A DNA stretch of 64,000 bases, taken from assembly GCA_016703335.1 (NCBI GenBank), contig JADJCG010000004.1, positions 1 through 64,000 on the forward strand, given 5' to 3'. The notes under the pieces were generated by a model that was not told where the DNA came from, searched no databases, and saw only the letters and a program-made list of their open reading frames with translations. Below are positions 54,333 through 63,906 of this stretch, piece by piece. Positions within the stretch are counted from its first letter, which is position 1, and each line of letters starts with the position of its first letter. A program made the translations under genes and the position numbers. Source of the stretch: Caulobacteraceae bacterium (lineage in GTDB: Bacteria > Pseudomonadota > Alphaproteobacteria > Caulobacterales > Aquidulcibacteraceae).

Positions 54333-56002
54333 ATGACGCGCGAAGCTGCTCACGCCGCGGATCATCACGAAGATCACCGCCCCAGCCTCTATGATTGGAA
54401 GCGCTGGGTCTATTCGACCAACCACAAGGACATCGGCACGATGTACCTTATCTTCGCGATCATCGCGGGCCTCATCGGTGGCGCACTTTCCGGCTTCATC
54501 CGCTGGGAATTGGCCGAGCCGGGCGTTCAGGTGTTCACCGAGGGCTCGATCCTCGCCAACATGCTCGGCATGGACTCGAACCACTCCTACAATGTGGTCG
54601 TGACCATGCACGGCCTGATCATGATCTTCTTCATGGTCATGCCCGCGATGATCGGCGGCTTCGGCAATTGGTTCGTGCCTTTCATGATCGGTGCGCCGGA
54701 CATGGCGTTCCCGCGCATGAACAACATCTCGTTCTGGCTGCTGCCGGCTTCGTTCACGCTGGCGCTGATCTCGATGTTGGTGCCGGGTAACGGCGAATGG
54801 GCCGGCTTCGGCGGCGGTTGGACGCTTTATGCGCCGCTCTCAACATCGATGGCGCACCACGGCGGCCCGTCGATGGACTTCCTGATCCTCTCGCTGCACA
54901 TCGCGGGCGCGAGCTCGATCCTGGGCGCCATCAACTTCATCACCACGATCTTCAACATGCGCGCGCCGGGCATGACGCTGCACCGTATGCCGCTGTTTGT
55001 GTGGTCGATCCTGGTCACGGTGTGGCTGCTCGTTCTTTCGCTGCCGGTTCTCGCCGGCGCGCTGACGATGCTGCTGACCGACCGCAACTTCGGCACGCAA
55101 TTCTTCGAACCGGCCGGCGGCGGCGACCCCGTCATGTACCAGCACTTGTTCTGGTTCTTCGGTCACCCGGAAGTTTACATTCTCATTCTGCCGGGCTTCG
55201 GCATGATCTCGCAGATCGTCTCGACGTTCTCCCGCAAGCCTGTGTTCGGCTATCTCGGCATGGCCTACGCGATGGTCTCCATCGGTGTGATCGGCTTCGT
55301 CGTGTGGGCGCACCACATGTACACGGTGGGCATGGGGCTTGATCTTGAGGCCTACTTCATCGCCGCCACGATGGTCATCGCGGTGCCAACGGGCATCAAG
55401 ATATTCTCGTGGATCGCCACGATGTGGGGCGGCTCGATCGAGTTTAAGTGCCGATGCTGTGGGCGATCGGCTTCATCTTCCTGTTCACGGTCGGCGGCGT
55501 CACTGGCGTCGTGCTCGCGAACTCGGGCATCGATACCGCGCTGCACGACACGTATTACGTGGTCGCGCACTTCCACTACGTGCTCTCGCTCGGCGCCGTG
55601 TTCGGCATCTTCGCTGGCTTCTACTATTGGATCCCGAAGATGAGCGGCTATCGCTACAACGGCTTCCTCGGCGGCTTGCACTTCTGGCTGATGTTCGTCG
55701 GCGTGAACGTGATCTTCTTCCCGCAGCACTTCTTGGGTCTCCAAGGCATGCCGCGCCGCTACATCGATTACCCGGAAGCCTTCACCTACTGGAACCAGAT
55801 TTCGTCGATCGGCTACCTGATAACGGCTGTCGGCGTGCTGATCTTCCTGATCATGCTGGCTGAGATGTTCATCGTGCGCCGTAAGGCCGGCGCCAATCCG
55901 TGGGGTGAGGGCGCGACCACGCTCGAATGGACGCTCTCGTCGCCGCCGCCCTTCCACCAGTTCAACGAACTCCCGGTGATTAAGCCGGATACACATCACT
56001 GA
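54333..56002 (+). CDS. coxA: Cytochrome c oxidase subunit I (one frameshift)
   Basis: Catalytic subunit with haem a, a3 and CuB. Present: RWVYSTNHKDIGTMYLIFAI, the haem a His in NVVVTMHGLIMIFFMVMPAM, CuB/Tyr motif FGHPEVYILILPGFG, WAHHMYTVGMG, and in the second frame DTYYVVAHFHYVLSLGAVFG. An indel near 55448 separates the parts (GGSIEFK, then PMLWAIGFIFLFTVGG). About 556 residues restored. Follows coxB after 14 bases. Confidence 0.95.
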
Positions 56003-56012
56003 GAGGAGTGAC

Positions 56013-56937
56013 GTGGCCGACGTCAGCTTCACGCACGAACGCACAGCCAGCGCGAGCGACTATCTCGCGCTGCTGAAGCCGCGCGTGATGTCGTTGGTCG
56101 TGTTCACCGGGCTCGTCGGTTACATGGCCGCGCCTGGCCTGGGCGACTTCGTGCTGGGCTTTGCCGCGATCCTCTCGATCGCGGTCGCGGCTGGCGCTTC
56201 GGGCGCGCTGAACATGTGGTTCGATAGCGATATCGACGCTGTGATGAGCCGCACGCTGCATGCGTCCAATCCCCGCCGGCCGGGTGCCGCGCGAGGAAGC
56301 GCTGATGCTCGGGCTGACGCTCTCGATGCTTAGCGTCGTGACGATGCTGCTCGCGGCCAATGTGTTGGCGGCGGCGCTGCTCGCGTTCACGATCTTCTTC
56401 TACGCCGTCGTTTATACGATGTGGCTGAAGCGCTCGACGCCGCAGAACATTGTCATTGGGGGGCTCGCTGGCGCGTTGCCGCCGGCGATCGCATGGGCGG
56501 CGAAGACGGGGTCGCTCGGCATCGATCCGGTGCTGCTTGTGGCCATCATCTTCTTCTGGACGCCGCCGCACTTCTGGGCGCTGTCACTGCTGCAGAAGAA
56601 CGACTACGCCGCCGCGCGCGTGCCGATGCTGCCGGTGACGCACGGCGCCAAGGCGACCCGCATCCAGATTTTCGGCTACTCGTTGTTGCTCGCGCCGCTT
56701 GCGGTCGCGCCGGTGTTCACTGGGCTCGGCGGCATGATCTATGGCTCGATCGCGGTGTTCGGCGGCGCGTTCTTTGTGTTTCTCGCTGGCCGCGTGCTGA
56801 TGTCGCGCGCGGGCGAGGGCGTGCCGGCTGAAGATAAGCGCGCGCGCGATCTCTTCGGCTTCTCGATCCTTTATCTCTTCGCGTTGTTTGCCGCGATCCT
56901 CATCGAACGAGGGCTTCGCATGAACGAGAGCTCTTGA
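56013..56937 (+). CDS. ctaB: Haem O synthase, protohaem IX farnesyltransferase (one frameshift)
   Basis: UbiA-type prenyltransferase that adds farnesyl to haem B. GTG start behind GAGAGGAGTG. SDYLALLKPRVMSLVVFTGL and NMWFDSDIDAVMSRT (first Asp-rich motif) are in the first frame. An indel near 56265 leads to RPIPAGRVPREEALMLGLTL, then FWTPPHFWALSLLQKNDYAA. About 308 residues restored, normal for the family. Confidence 0.94.
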
Positions 56938-57068
56938 CGCCGGAAGAACTGAAGGCGCGCAACCGCCGCAATCTTGGCTTGCGCTCGCGATCGGCGCGTT
57001 CATCGTGCTCGTGTTCTTGATCACCGATGGTGAAGATCGAGAGCGGCATCGTGGCAGGTGCGTCATGA
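56934..57068 (+). CDS. Small membrane protein of the cox cluster (frameshift)
   Basis: A TTG start at 56934 overlaps the ctaB stop. It reads MTPEELKARNRRNLGL, then after an indel near 56980 LAIGAFIVLVFLIT and MVKIESGIVAGAS, stopping at 57066-57068 where ctaG begins (ATGA). A basic head plus a single helix of about 44 residues is usual for the short 'CoxF-like' ORF between ctaB and ctaG in alphaproteobacteria. Identified by position and composition. Confidence 0.6.
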
Positions 57069-57620
57069 GCGCCGGAAAAGCCCAAGCGCCAAACGCGCAC
57101 GGCGCTCATCGCCGGCGCGGTCGTGCGTGGCATGACCGGCATGGCCTCCGCCGCCGTGCCGCTCTACGACGCGTTCTGCCAAATGACCGGCTACGGCGGC
57201 ACCACGCAAGAAGCGCAAGCCGCGCCCAATCAAATTCTCGATCGCCGCATCGAAGTGCGCTTCGACGCCAACCATTCGCCCGATCTGCCGGTCGAGTTCG
57301 CGCCGAAGCAATCGTCGGAGCGTCTGCGCATCGGCGAAACCGGCCTTGCGTTCTACCGCGTCCGCAACACGTCGGATGAACCGGTGGTGGCGCGCGCGAC
57401 CTACAACGTCACGCCGCATATCGCGGGCCAGTATTTTGCGAAGCTCGAGTGCTTCTGCTTCACCGACCGCGTGATCGCGCCGGGCGCAGAAGCCGATCTT
57501 CCAGTCGTGTTCTTTGTGGATCCGGAAATCGTCAACGATCCGGATACACGCGACATCACCACACTAACTTTATCTTACACCTTCTTCCGCTCTACCTCGC
57601 CTGAAGCACCTGGCGGCTAA
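57065..57620 (+). CDS. ctaG: Cytochrome c oxidase assembly protein CtaG/Cox11 (one frameshift)
   Basis: Copper chaperone for CuB. The ATG at 57065 is followed by an extra G near 57073; the restored start is MSAEKPKRQTRTALIAGAVV. Then VPLYDAFCQMTGYGGTTQEA, and the copper-binding KLECFCFTDRVIAPGAEADL with PVVFFVDPEI. A single N-terminal membrane helix places the domain in the periplasm. Confidence 0.93.
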
Positions 57621-57671
57621 TGGATTGCTGTGCCGGGCGGCAAGCGCAGGCAAAGGCGCATGAGGGATCAA

Positions 57672-58578
57672 ATGGCGCACGGCGAAGTCAAACACGACTA
57701 TCACTTGGTCAATCCGAGCCCGTGGCCGTTCGTGGCTTCGGTCGGCGCGCTGGTCGCGGCCGTCGGCGCGGTCGTGCTGATGAAGGGGCTGTCGGCGAAC
57801 GAAGGCGATTTCTTCTTCGGCAAAGGCCATTGGAAGCTCTTCGCCATCGGCATGCGGGTCCCTCATCCTCACCTGCTTCGGCTGGTGGGGCGACGTGATC
57901 AAGGAAAGCCGCAAGGGCGATCACACGCCGGTCGTCGATATCGGCCTGCGCTACGGGATGATCCTCTTCATCGCGTCGGAAGTGATGTTCTTCGTCGCTT
58001 GGTTCTGGATGTTCTTCGAACTGGCGATCGATCACGGCCACCGCGCCGATTGGGTCGTGCCGACTTGGGATGAAGCGACCACCGCCGCTTGGGCCAATTG
58101 GCCGCCGCCGCACGTCGATACGTTCGATCCTTTCCATCTGCCGCTGATCAACACGCTCATCCTGCTGCTCTCGGGCACGACGGTCACGTGGGCGCACCAC
58201 GCGCTGCAAACCGGCGATCGTAACGGCGCACGCAACGGCCTCATCCTCACCGTGCTGCTGGGCATCCTGTTCAGCTACATCCAGTTCGGCGTTGAGTATC
58301 CCGAAGCGGGCTTTGCCTTTGGCAATCAAGGCGACGTCACCAACGCCACCGTCTATGGCGCGTCGTTCTTCATGGCGACGGGCTTCCACGGCTTCCACGT
58401 CGTCATCGGCACCATCTTCCTCGCTGTGTGTTTGCTGCGCCTGATGGGTGGGCAGTTCACGCCGCAGAAGCACTTCGGTCTCGAAGCGGCGGCTTGGTAC
58501 TGGCACTTCGTTGACGTGGTGTGGCTCTTCCTCTTCACGTTCGTCTACGTGATGCCATACCTCACGATGCAGAATTGA
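57672..58578 (+). CDS. coxC: Cytochrome c oxidase subunit III (one frameshift)
   Basis: Starts MAHGEVKHDYHLVNPSPWPF at 57672. After an indel near 57858 it continues CFGWWGDVIKESRKGDHTPV, YGMILFIASEVMFFVAWFWM, and ATGFHGFHVVIGTIFLAVCL, ending AWYWHFVDVVWLFLFTFVYV. Seven membrane helices. About 302 residues restored. Confidence 0.94.
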
Positions 58579-58584
58579 CCCTCC

Positions 58585-58650
58585 CGGGGCTGGAGCCAGA
58601 ACCGGGACCCAGGGGCCGCGGCTCCTTGGGCCGCGGGGCTCGCGCGATCC
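58585..58650. repeat. GC-rich dyad, possible degenerate palindromic repeat
   Basis: The 75 bases after coxC hold CCCGGGGCTGGAGCC, GGGGCCGCGGCTCC and GGGCCGCGGGGCTC with GATCCCGGAATGACG at the end. It resembles worn copies of the intergenic repeat type that ends in GGAATGAC (compare 62961-63059). Confidence 0.35.
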
Positions 58651-58654
58651 CGGA

Positions 58655-59017
58655 ATGACGAACCAATGCCGGCGCCCAACCTTTACTGGCTCGTGCTTGC
58701 CGCAATGCGGGCAGGGCGTGTTCAGCGGCTATCTGCGTTTGCGCGACACTGTGCGCGGCATGCGGCGCCGATTTCAAAAGCGCTGACGCGGGCGACGGGC
58801 CGGCCGTGTTCGTGATCTTGATCGTCGGCGCCATTGTCGCGCCGCTGCTGATCATCCTGCAGTTTGGGCTCGAACTCCCGGGCAGGCTTGCGCTCGGCAT
58901 CACGATCGTGCGCGGTCGTGCTGTGTTTGGCGCTTCCTGCCGCCGTTCAAGGCGACGCTGTTTGCGCTTCAATGGAAACACAAGGCGCGCGAAGCCACCC
59001 ACGAGGACATGGAATGA
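58655..59017 (+). CDS. DUF983 family protein (frameshifts)
   Basis: From the ATG at 58655: MTNQCRRPTF, then LPQCGQGVFSGYLRLRDT (zinc-ribbon-like CxxC half). After an indel near 58758 comes CAACGADFKSADAGDGPAVF then VILIVGAIVAPLLIIL, two membrane helices, and after another indel near 58910 FKATLFALQWKHKAREATHE to a stop overlapping SURF1. DUF983 proteins regularly sit between coxC and SURF1; their role in oxidase biogenesis is inferred from context. Confidence 0.72.
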
Positions 59018-59707
59018 TCCAGTTCCGCCCGCTGCCGCTGATGTCGTTGTTCTCGATCATCGCGTTCGCGATCTTGGTCGCGTTCGGCCGTTGGCAATGG
59101 GAAAAGTACGAGACCAAAATGGCGCTGCGCTGAAGAGCCGGTCGCACAAATGACGATCGGAGGATTACCAGCCGATCGAAGGCGGCATTCAGTTCGTCTA
59201 TGGCGTCCGGCCCGACACGCGCGAGCAGGGCTGGCGCGTGTTCGCGCCGGTCCAAGAAGGCGACAACGCCTCTTCGTCGATCGCGATTTCTTCGCCGGCG
59301 AGGAGCCGCCGAGCCCGGACGAAGTGCGCTTCCCGCCTCGCTGCGCTTCGGCGCGCCGATCATCGGCGCTTCGATTCGCCCCGGAACCGCCCGGCCCCTT
59401 CATCTCGCCGCCGCGCCCATTGGTGCGGCGCTGGTTCGCCGTCGATCTGCCGGCGATGGGCCGCAACGCGGGCCTTGAGAACGTCGCCGATTACTACGTC
59501 GCCAACGCCTATGTCGGCGCCGACGGCCGCGCTACGCCCAACCCGTTCGCGCTCGCCCCCGGCGCCGATGCGCTGCCGCCCGCGCGCCACATGGGCTATG
59601 CGATCACCTGGTACGGCCTCGCGCTGGTGCTGCTCGTGATCTATTTCGCGTATCATGGCAGCGTAGGGCGGCTTGCGCTTAAGCCGCCACGCCAACGCGA
59701 AGACTGA
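59014..59707 (+). CDS. SURF1-family oxidase assembly protein (several frameshifts)
   Basis: Starts MIQFRPLPLMSLFSIIAFAI then LVAFGRWQWEKYETKMALR (first helix and LGxWQ-type motif). After indels it continues YQPIEGGIQFVYGVRPDTRE, GWRVFAPVQEGD, VFVDRDFFAGEE, then WFAVDLPAMGRNAGLENVAD and the final helix HMGYAITWYGLALVLLVIYF. At least three indels. SURF1 helps insert haem a into CoxA. The stop overlaps the thrC start. Confidence 0.87.
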
Positions 59708-61127
59708 TGCGCTACATCTCCACCCGCGGCCAAGCGCCGGCTGTTTCGTTCCTCGACGCTGCGCTCGCAGGCATGGCGCCCGATGGCGGGCTCTATGTGC
59801 CGGAGAGCTGGCCGGCGCTGGTCTGGTTGCGGGCCACCGTGCGCACGGACGTTGCGAGCAGTGACCTTCAAACTCGCGGCGCAGGGTTCGCCGCCGGCGA
59901 AGCGCTCGACGTTGTCGGGTGAAGCAACGAGCGCATCGACGCGCGATGGGGGCTCGCACGCAACGTCTGCCCCTTCCGACGGCTGGCGCCGTGCGTCACC
60001 CCCTGGCTCAACAGGGTTCCGGCAATTGGATGCTCGAGCTTTTTCACGGCCCCTCGCTCTCGTTCAAAGACGTCGCGATGCAATTCATCGCGCCGCTCTA
60101 CGACCTCGCGCTTGCAGCGAGAGGGGGCGGCGAACCGTCTGTTTGCGCGACTCGGGGATACCGGCGGCGCCTGCAGTTGAGGCGCTCAAGAAGAGCGAGC
60201 ACGTCGATCTAGTCGTGCTGTTGCCAAAGGGACGCGTTTCTGAGGTTCAGCGCCGCTTTATGACGGCGGCCGGCGCCCAAAATGTCCACGCCATCGAGAT
60301 CGACGGTGATTTCGACGCTTGCCAAGCGATCGTCAAAGCGATGTTCGCGGATCACCGATTTTGCCGCGCGCGCGCGCTTGTCGGGCGTCAATTCGATCAA
60401 TTGGGCGCGGATCGTTGCGCAATCCGTTTATTTCCACGTCGCATCGCAGATCTTGTGCGCGCATGGGCCGGTGAGGTTTGTCGTGCCCACGGGCAATTTT
60501 GGCGACGCCTACTCCGGGTTGGGTCGCTAAGCAAATGGGCGCGCCGATCGGCGCATTATGCTCGCGACCAACGCAAACGATATTCTTGTCGCGCGCTTAA
60601 CACCGGGCGATACGAGCGCGTGCGCGCATTCGCAGGCGACGCTTTCGCCGGCGATGGACATTCAGGTCGCGCCAAATTTCGAGCGCATCTTGTTCGAAGC
60701 GCTGGATCGGGATGGCGACCATTTTCGCCGGCTGTTCGCAATTCGCGCAGTCCGGCGGGTTCGACATCCCGCCGAGCGGCGCTAGATTCTGCGTGAGCAT
60801 TTTGCCGGTTGGCGTCATGACGCACGAACCAGGGACGAACATGGGAGCACCTACGAGGACAGCTGACCTCTGGTGTCCGCACACCGCCGTCGGTCGCCGA
60901 CGCCGGCAATGGAGTTCGACATCGCCCTGCTGGATTTGCCCGGCGTCCTCGCCACAGCGCACCCTGCGAAATTCCCGGAAACGGTGGAGCGCGCCACCGG
61001 CGTGCGTCCCGAACTCCCCGCCAAGTGCGCCGATCTCTTTCAGCGCAGTGAAAAATTTGACTCTCTGCCCGCCGACGCCGAAGCGGTGAAGCAATATATC
61101 CGCGAACGGAGCCGCGCTTGGACTTAG
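59707..61127 (+). CDS. thrC: Threonine synthase (many frameshifts)
   Basis: Converts O-phosphohomoserine to threonine with PLP. It starts MRYISTRGQAPAVSFLDAAL then GMAPDGGLYVPESWPAL. The PLP lysine motif is FHGPSLSFKDVAMQFIAPLY. After further indels it reads EHVDLVVLLPKGRVSEVQRR, SGVNSINWARIVAQSVYFHV, VPTGNFGDAYSG and ATNANDIL, ending ELPAKCADLFQRSEKFDSLP to a stop at 61127. I count at least six indels, the densest in the window. Length (about 473 codons) is normal, so no large loss. Confidence 0.88.
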
Positions 61128-62372
61128 AACTTGTCCGCTTACCCAATGGGGTGCGCATTGCGATCGACCCCATGCCGGGGCTCGCTACAGCTGCACTTGG
61201 GGTTTGGCAGCGCGTTGGCGCACGTTGGGAGCCAGCTGAACTGAACGGCGTGGCGCACTTGTTCGAGCACATGGCGTTCAAGGGCGCGGGCACGCGCGAT
61301 GCGCGCCAGTTTGCCGAAGCGATTGAGAACGCCGGCGCCAATATGAACGCCGCCACCGGCTATGAGCGCACCGCGTACTACGCACGCACGGTCGCCGAGC
61401 AAGCGCCGTTCGCGCTCGATCTGATCGCCGACATCCTGTTCGAGCCGCATTGGGCGCCGGAGGATTTGGAAAAAGAAAAGGGTGTCGTCGCGCAGGAGCG
61501 CGGTGAAGCGTTCGATGCGCCGGACGATCGTGTTTTCGAGTTGCACCAATCGGCGCTTTACAAGGATCAACCGCTGGGGCGGCCAATTCTCGGCACGGAC
61601 GAGGCGCTGAAGAACGTCAGCGTTGAAACGCTAATCAATTTCCGCGCCGCGCACATGACGCCCGAACGCGTTGTGATCAGTATCGCCGGTGCGTTCGATC
61701 GCGACGCCATCATTGACACAGCGACGCGCCGTTTTGGCGGGCTTTCGGCAAAGCCTGATCCAGAACGAGAAGCCGCGCGGCCTCAAACGGGCTATGCGAG
61801 CGAGACGCGTAAGCTGGAGCAAACGCATCTTGTGTTTTCGTGGCCGTCTCCACCATCGGGAAGCGATCAGCTCTACGCGGCGCGGCTGATGTCGGAGATT
61901 TTCGGCGGCGGCATGTCTTCGCGGCTCTTCCAGGAAGTGCGCGAAACGCGCGGCCTCGTCTACGCGATCGATTCCGCGACTGACACGCTTGAGGACGACG
62001 GACGGCTCAGTGTCTACGCCGGCTGTTCGGCGGAGAATGCCGCCAGAGGTCGCGGAAGTGGTGCGCGGGCAGTTGGAGCTGATGGCTTCGAAAGGTCCGA
62101 CGGAGGCTGAACTCAACCGCGCCAAGGCGGTTACGCGCTCGTCCATGTTGATGGGACTTGAAGCGCCCAGCGCCCGCGCCGAGGCGCGCGTCAGCCAGCT
62201 CTTCCTGCGTGACAAGCTTACGGATTTCGCCGAACTCCGCGCCCGCATGGACGCCGTCACGTGTGAGCAAGTCCAGGCCATCGCCGCCAAAGCGCTGGAA
62301 GGTCCGGCCTGCGCCGCTGCGATTGGCCCCAAGGCGGGGCATGGCGCGCTTGAGGCTTTTGGGGCAAAATAG
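61118..62372 (+). CDS. M16-family zinc peptidase, processing-peptidase-like (one frameshift)
   Basis: A TTG start at 61118 overlaps thrC. The inverted zinc motif is VAHLFEHMAFKGAGTRDARQ (HxxEH) with the distal Glu in KEKGVVAQERGEA. The C-terminal substrate-binding half is FGGGMSSRLFQEVRETRGLV, typical of mitochondrial-processing-peptidase-like proteins. An indel near 62035 shifts the end, which resumes VAEVVRGQLELMASKGPTEA and stops at 62372. About 417 residues. thrC-M16 pairing is common in alphaproteobacteria. Confidence 0.91.
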
Positions 62373-62379
62373 CTCCGTT

Positions 62380-62955
62380 ATGGTTTTGATGCGGAAGGAC
62401 AATGACGGCTTGCGCCGTGTCGACGGGGAGGGCGTGTATCTGCGCGCGCCTGAACTCCGCGATTTCCAGGAATGGGCCGACGTCCGCGAAGCCAGCCGCA
62501 ATTTTCTGACGCCGTGGGAGCCGACCTGGGCGCAGGACGAAACCTCGCGTGGCTCGTATCGCTACAAGTTGCGCCGCTATACGGAAGATGCGCGCGATGA
62601 CAAAGCGCATGCGCTGTTCGTGTTTCGTGAAAGCGATGACGCGCTTGTCGGAGGCGTGACGCTTTCAAACATTCGCCGCGGCGTCGCGCAGACGGCCTCG
62701 CTCGGCTACTGGGCCGGGCAAATGCACACGGGCAACGGCTACATCAGCGCGGCTGTGCGCGCTGTGGTGCGTTACGCGTTTGAGGATTTGGACCTGCACC
62801 GTGTTGAAGCTGCGTGTCAGCCGGACAACGTGCCGTCGCGACGTGTGCTGGAAAAGTGCGGCTTCACGCACGAAGGCGTTGCGCGCGCCTATCTCAAGAT
62901 CAACGGCGCCTGGCGCGATCACTTGCTGTTTGGGATTATCAACACTGGCGTTTAG
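62380..62955 (+). CDS. RimJ/RimL-type GNAT acetyltransferase
   Basis: 191 residues from the ATG at 62380. GNAT features: GVYLRAPELRDFQEWADVRE, then LGYWAGQMHTGNGYISAAVR (acetyl-CoA loop region) and VEAACQPDNVPSRRVLEKCG then FTHEGVARAYLKINGAWRDH. The pattern fits RimJ-like ribosomal protein S5 N-acetyltransferases. The 265-residue ORF from 62158 overlaps the M16 gene and was trimmed. The frame is intact. Confidence 0.87.
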   Translation: MVLMRKDNDGLRRVDGEGVYLRAPELRDFQEWADVREASRNFLTPWEPTWAQDETSRGSYRYKLRRYTEDARDDKAHALFVFRESDDALVGGVTLSNIRRGVAQTASLGYWAGQMHTGNGYISAAVRAVVRYAFEDLDLHRVEAACQPDNVPSRRVLEKCGFTHEGVARAYLKINGAWRDHLLFGIINTGV

Positions 62956-62960
62956 TCCGA

Positions 62961-63059
62961 GTCATTCCAGACGCGCGAAGCGCGATCTGGAATCCAGGAT
63001 AAGCGCTCAGAGCTGCGGGGCTCTGGATTCCAGATCGGCCTTCGGCCGTCTGGAATGAC
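62961..63059. repeat. Complex palindromic repeat element
   Basis: A 99-base element with nested dyads: outer arms GTCATTCCAGAC and GTCTGGAATGAC, inner arms CTGGAATCCAG and CTGGATTCCAG, and small hairpins GCGCGAAGCGC and CGGCCTTCGGCCG. It fills the space between the convergent GNAT and nadC genes, typical of dispersed palindromic elements, and may also terminate both transcripts. Confidence 0.8.
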
Positions 63060-63060
63060 T

Positions 63061-63906
63061 TTACAGAGCGTCGAGACCCACATCCAACGAGCGCGCCGAG
63101 TGCGTCAGTGCGCCAACGCTGATCACGTCGACGCCGGTTTCCGCCACAGCCGCCACATTCTCAATCGTGATCCCGCCAGACGCTTCCAGCAGCGTCGAGC
63201 CATTCGCCATCTTCACCGCCGTTCGCATGTCGGCTTGCGAAAAGTTGTCGAGCAGGATCGCGCTCGGCCCATACGGCAGCGCTTCGCGGAGTTGTTCTAG
63301 CGTATCGACTTCAATCTCGATGCACATGAGGTGCGGCGCCGCATCGCGCGCGCGTTCGAGCGCAATGCCAACGCCGCCGGCAGCCGCGATGTGATTGTCC
63401 TTGATCAGCATCGCGTCATCCAAGCCGTAGCGATGTGCGCCGCCGCCACCGAGACGCACGGCACGCTTTTCAAGCGCGCGCATGCCGGGCGTGGTCTTGC
63501 GTGTGGAGGCGACGATGGCGTTGGAGCCTTCGACGGCGTCGACATAGACGCTGGTCAAAGTCGCGATGCCGCTAAGGCGACCGATGAAGTTCAGCATTGT
63601 GCGTTCGGCCATCAGCATCGAGCGCGCGGCGCCTTCGATCTCCATGATCGTGTCGCCGGTTTTTACGCGGGCGCCGTCGGGGGCGCGGATGGTGAAGATC
63701 AAATCTGGATCGATCATTGCACCGGCGAGGATTGCCGCGTCCAAGCCAGCGACAACGCCAGCTTCGCGCGCGCGCAACGCCCAGCGGCCTTGCGTCTCGG
63801 GATCGATCAGCGCGTCGGTGGTGACATCGCCGGCGACGCCGAGATCTTCGGCGAGCGCGAGCTTCACGATCGGCTCGAGCACGACGTCAGGAAGCGGCGG
63901 CAGCAT
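63061..63906 (-). CDS. nadC: Nicotinate-nucleotide pyrophosphorylase (carboxylating)
   Basis: Quinolinate phosphoribosyltransferase of NAD synthesis. From the ATG at 63906: MLPPLPDVVLEPIVKLALAE then DLGVAGDVTTDALI. Motifs: RTMLNFIGRLSGIATLTSVY, ASTRKTTPGMRALEKRAVRL then GGGGAHRYGL, MLIKDNHIAAAGGV, and ILLDNF with ASGGIT near the end. The frame is intact. The longer ORF to 63948 overlaps nadB and was trimmed. Confidence 0.94.
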   Translation of the reverse strand: MLPPLPDVVLEPIVKLALAEDLGVAGDVTTDALIDPETQGRWALRAREAGVVAGLDAAILAGAMIDPDLIFTIRAPDGARVKTGDTIMEIEGAARSMLMAERTMLNFIGRLSGIATLTSVYVDAVEGSNAIVASTRKTTPGMRALEKRAVRLGGGGAHRYGLDDAMLIKDNHIAAAGGVGIALERARDAAPHLMCIEIEVDTLEQLREALPYGPSAILLDNFSQADMRTAVKMANGSTLLEASGGITIENVAAVAETGVDVISVGALTHSARSLDVGLDAL

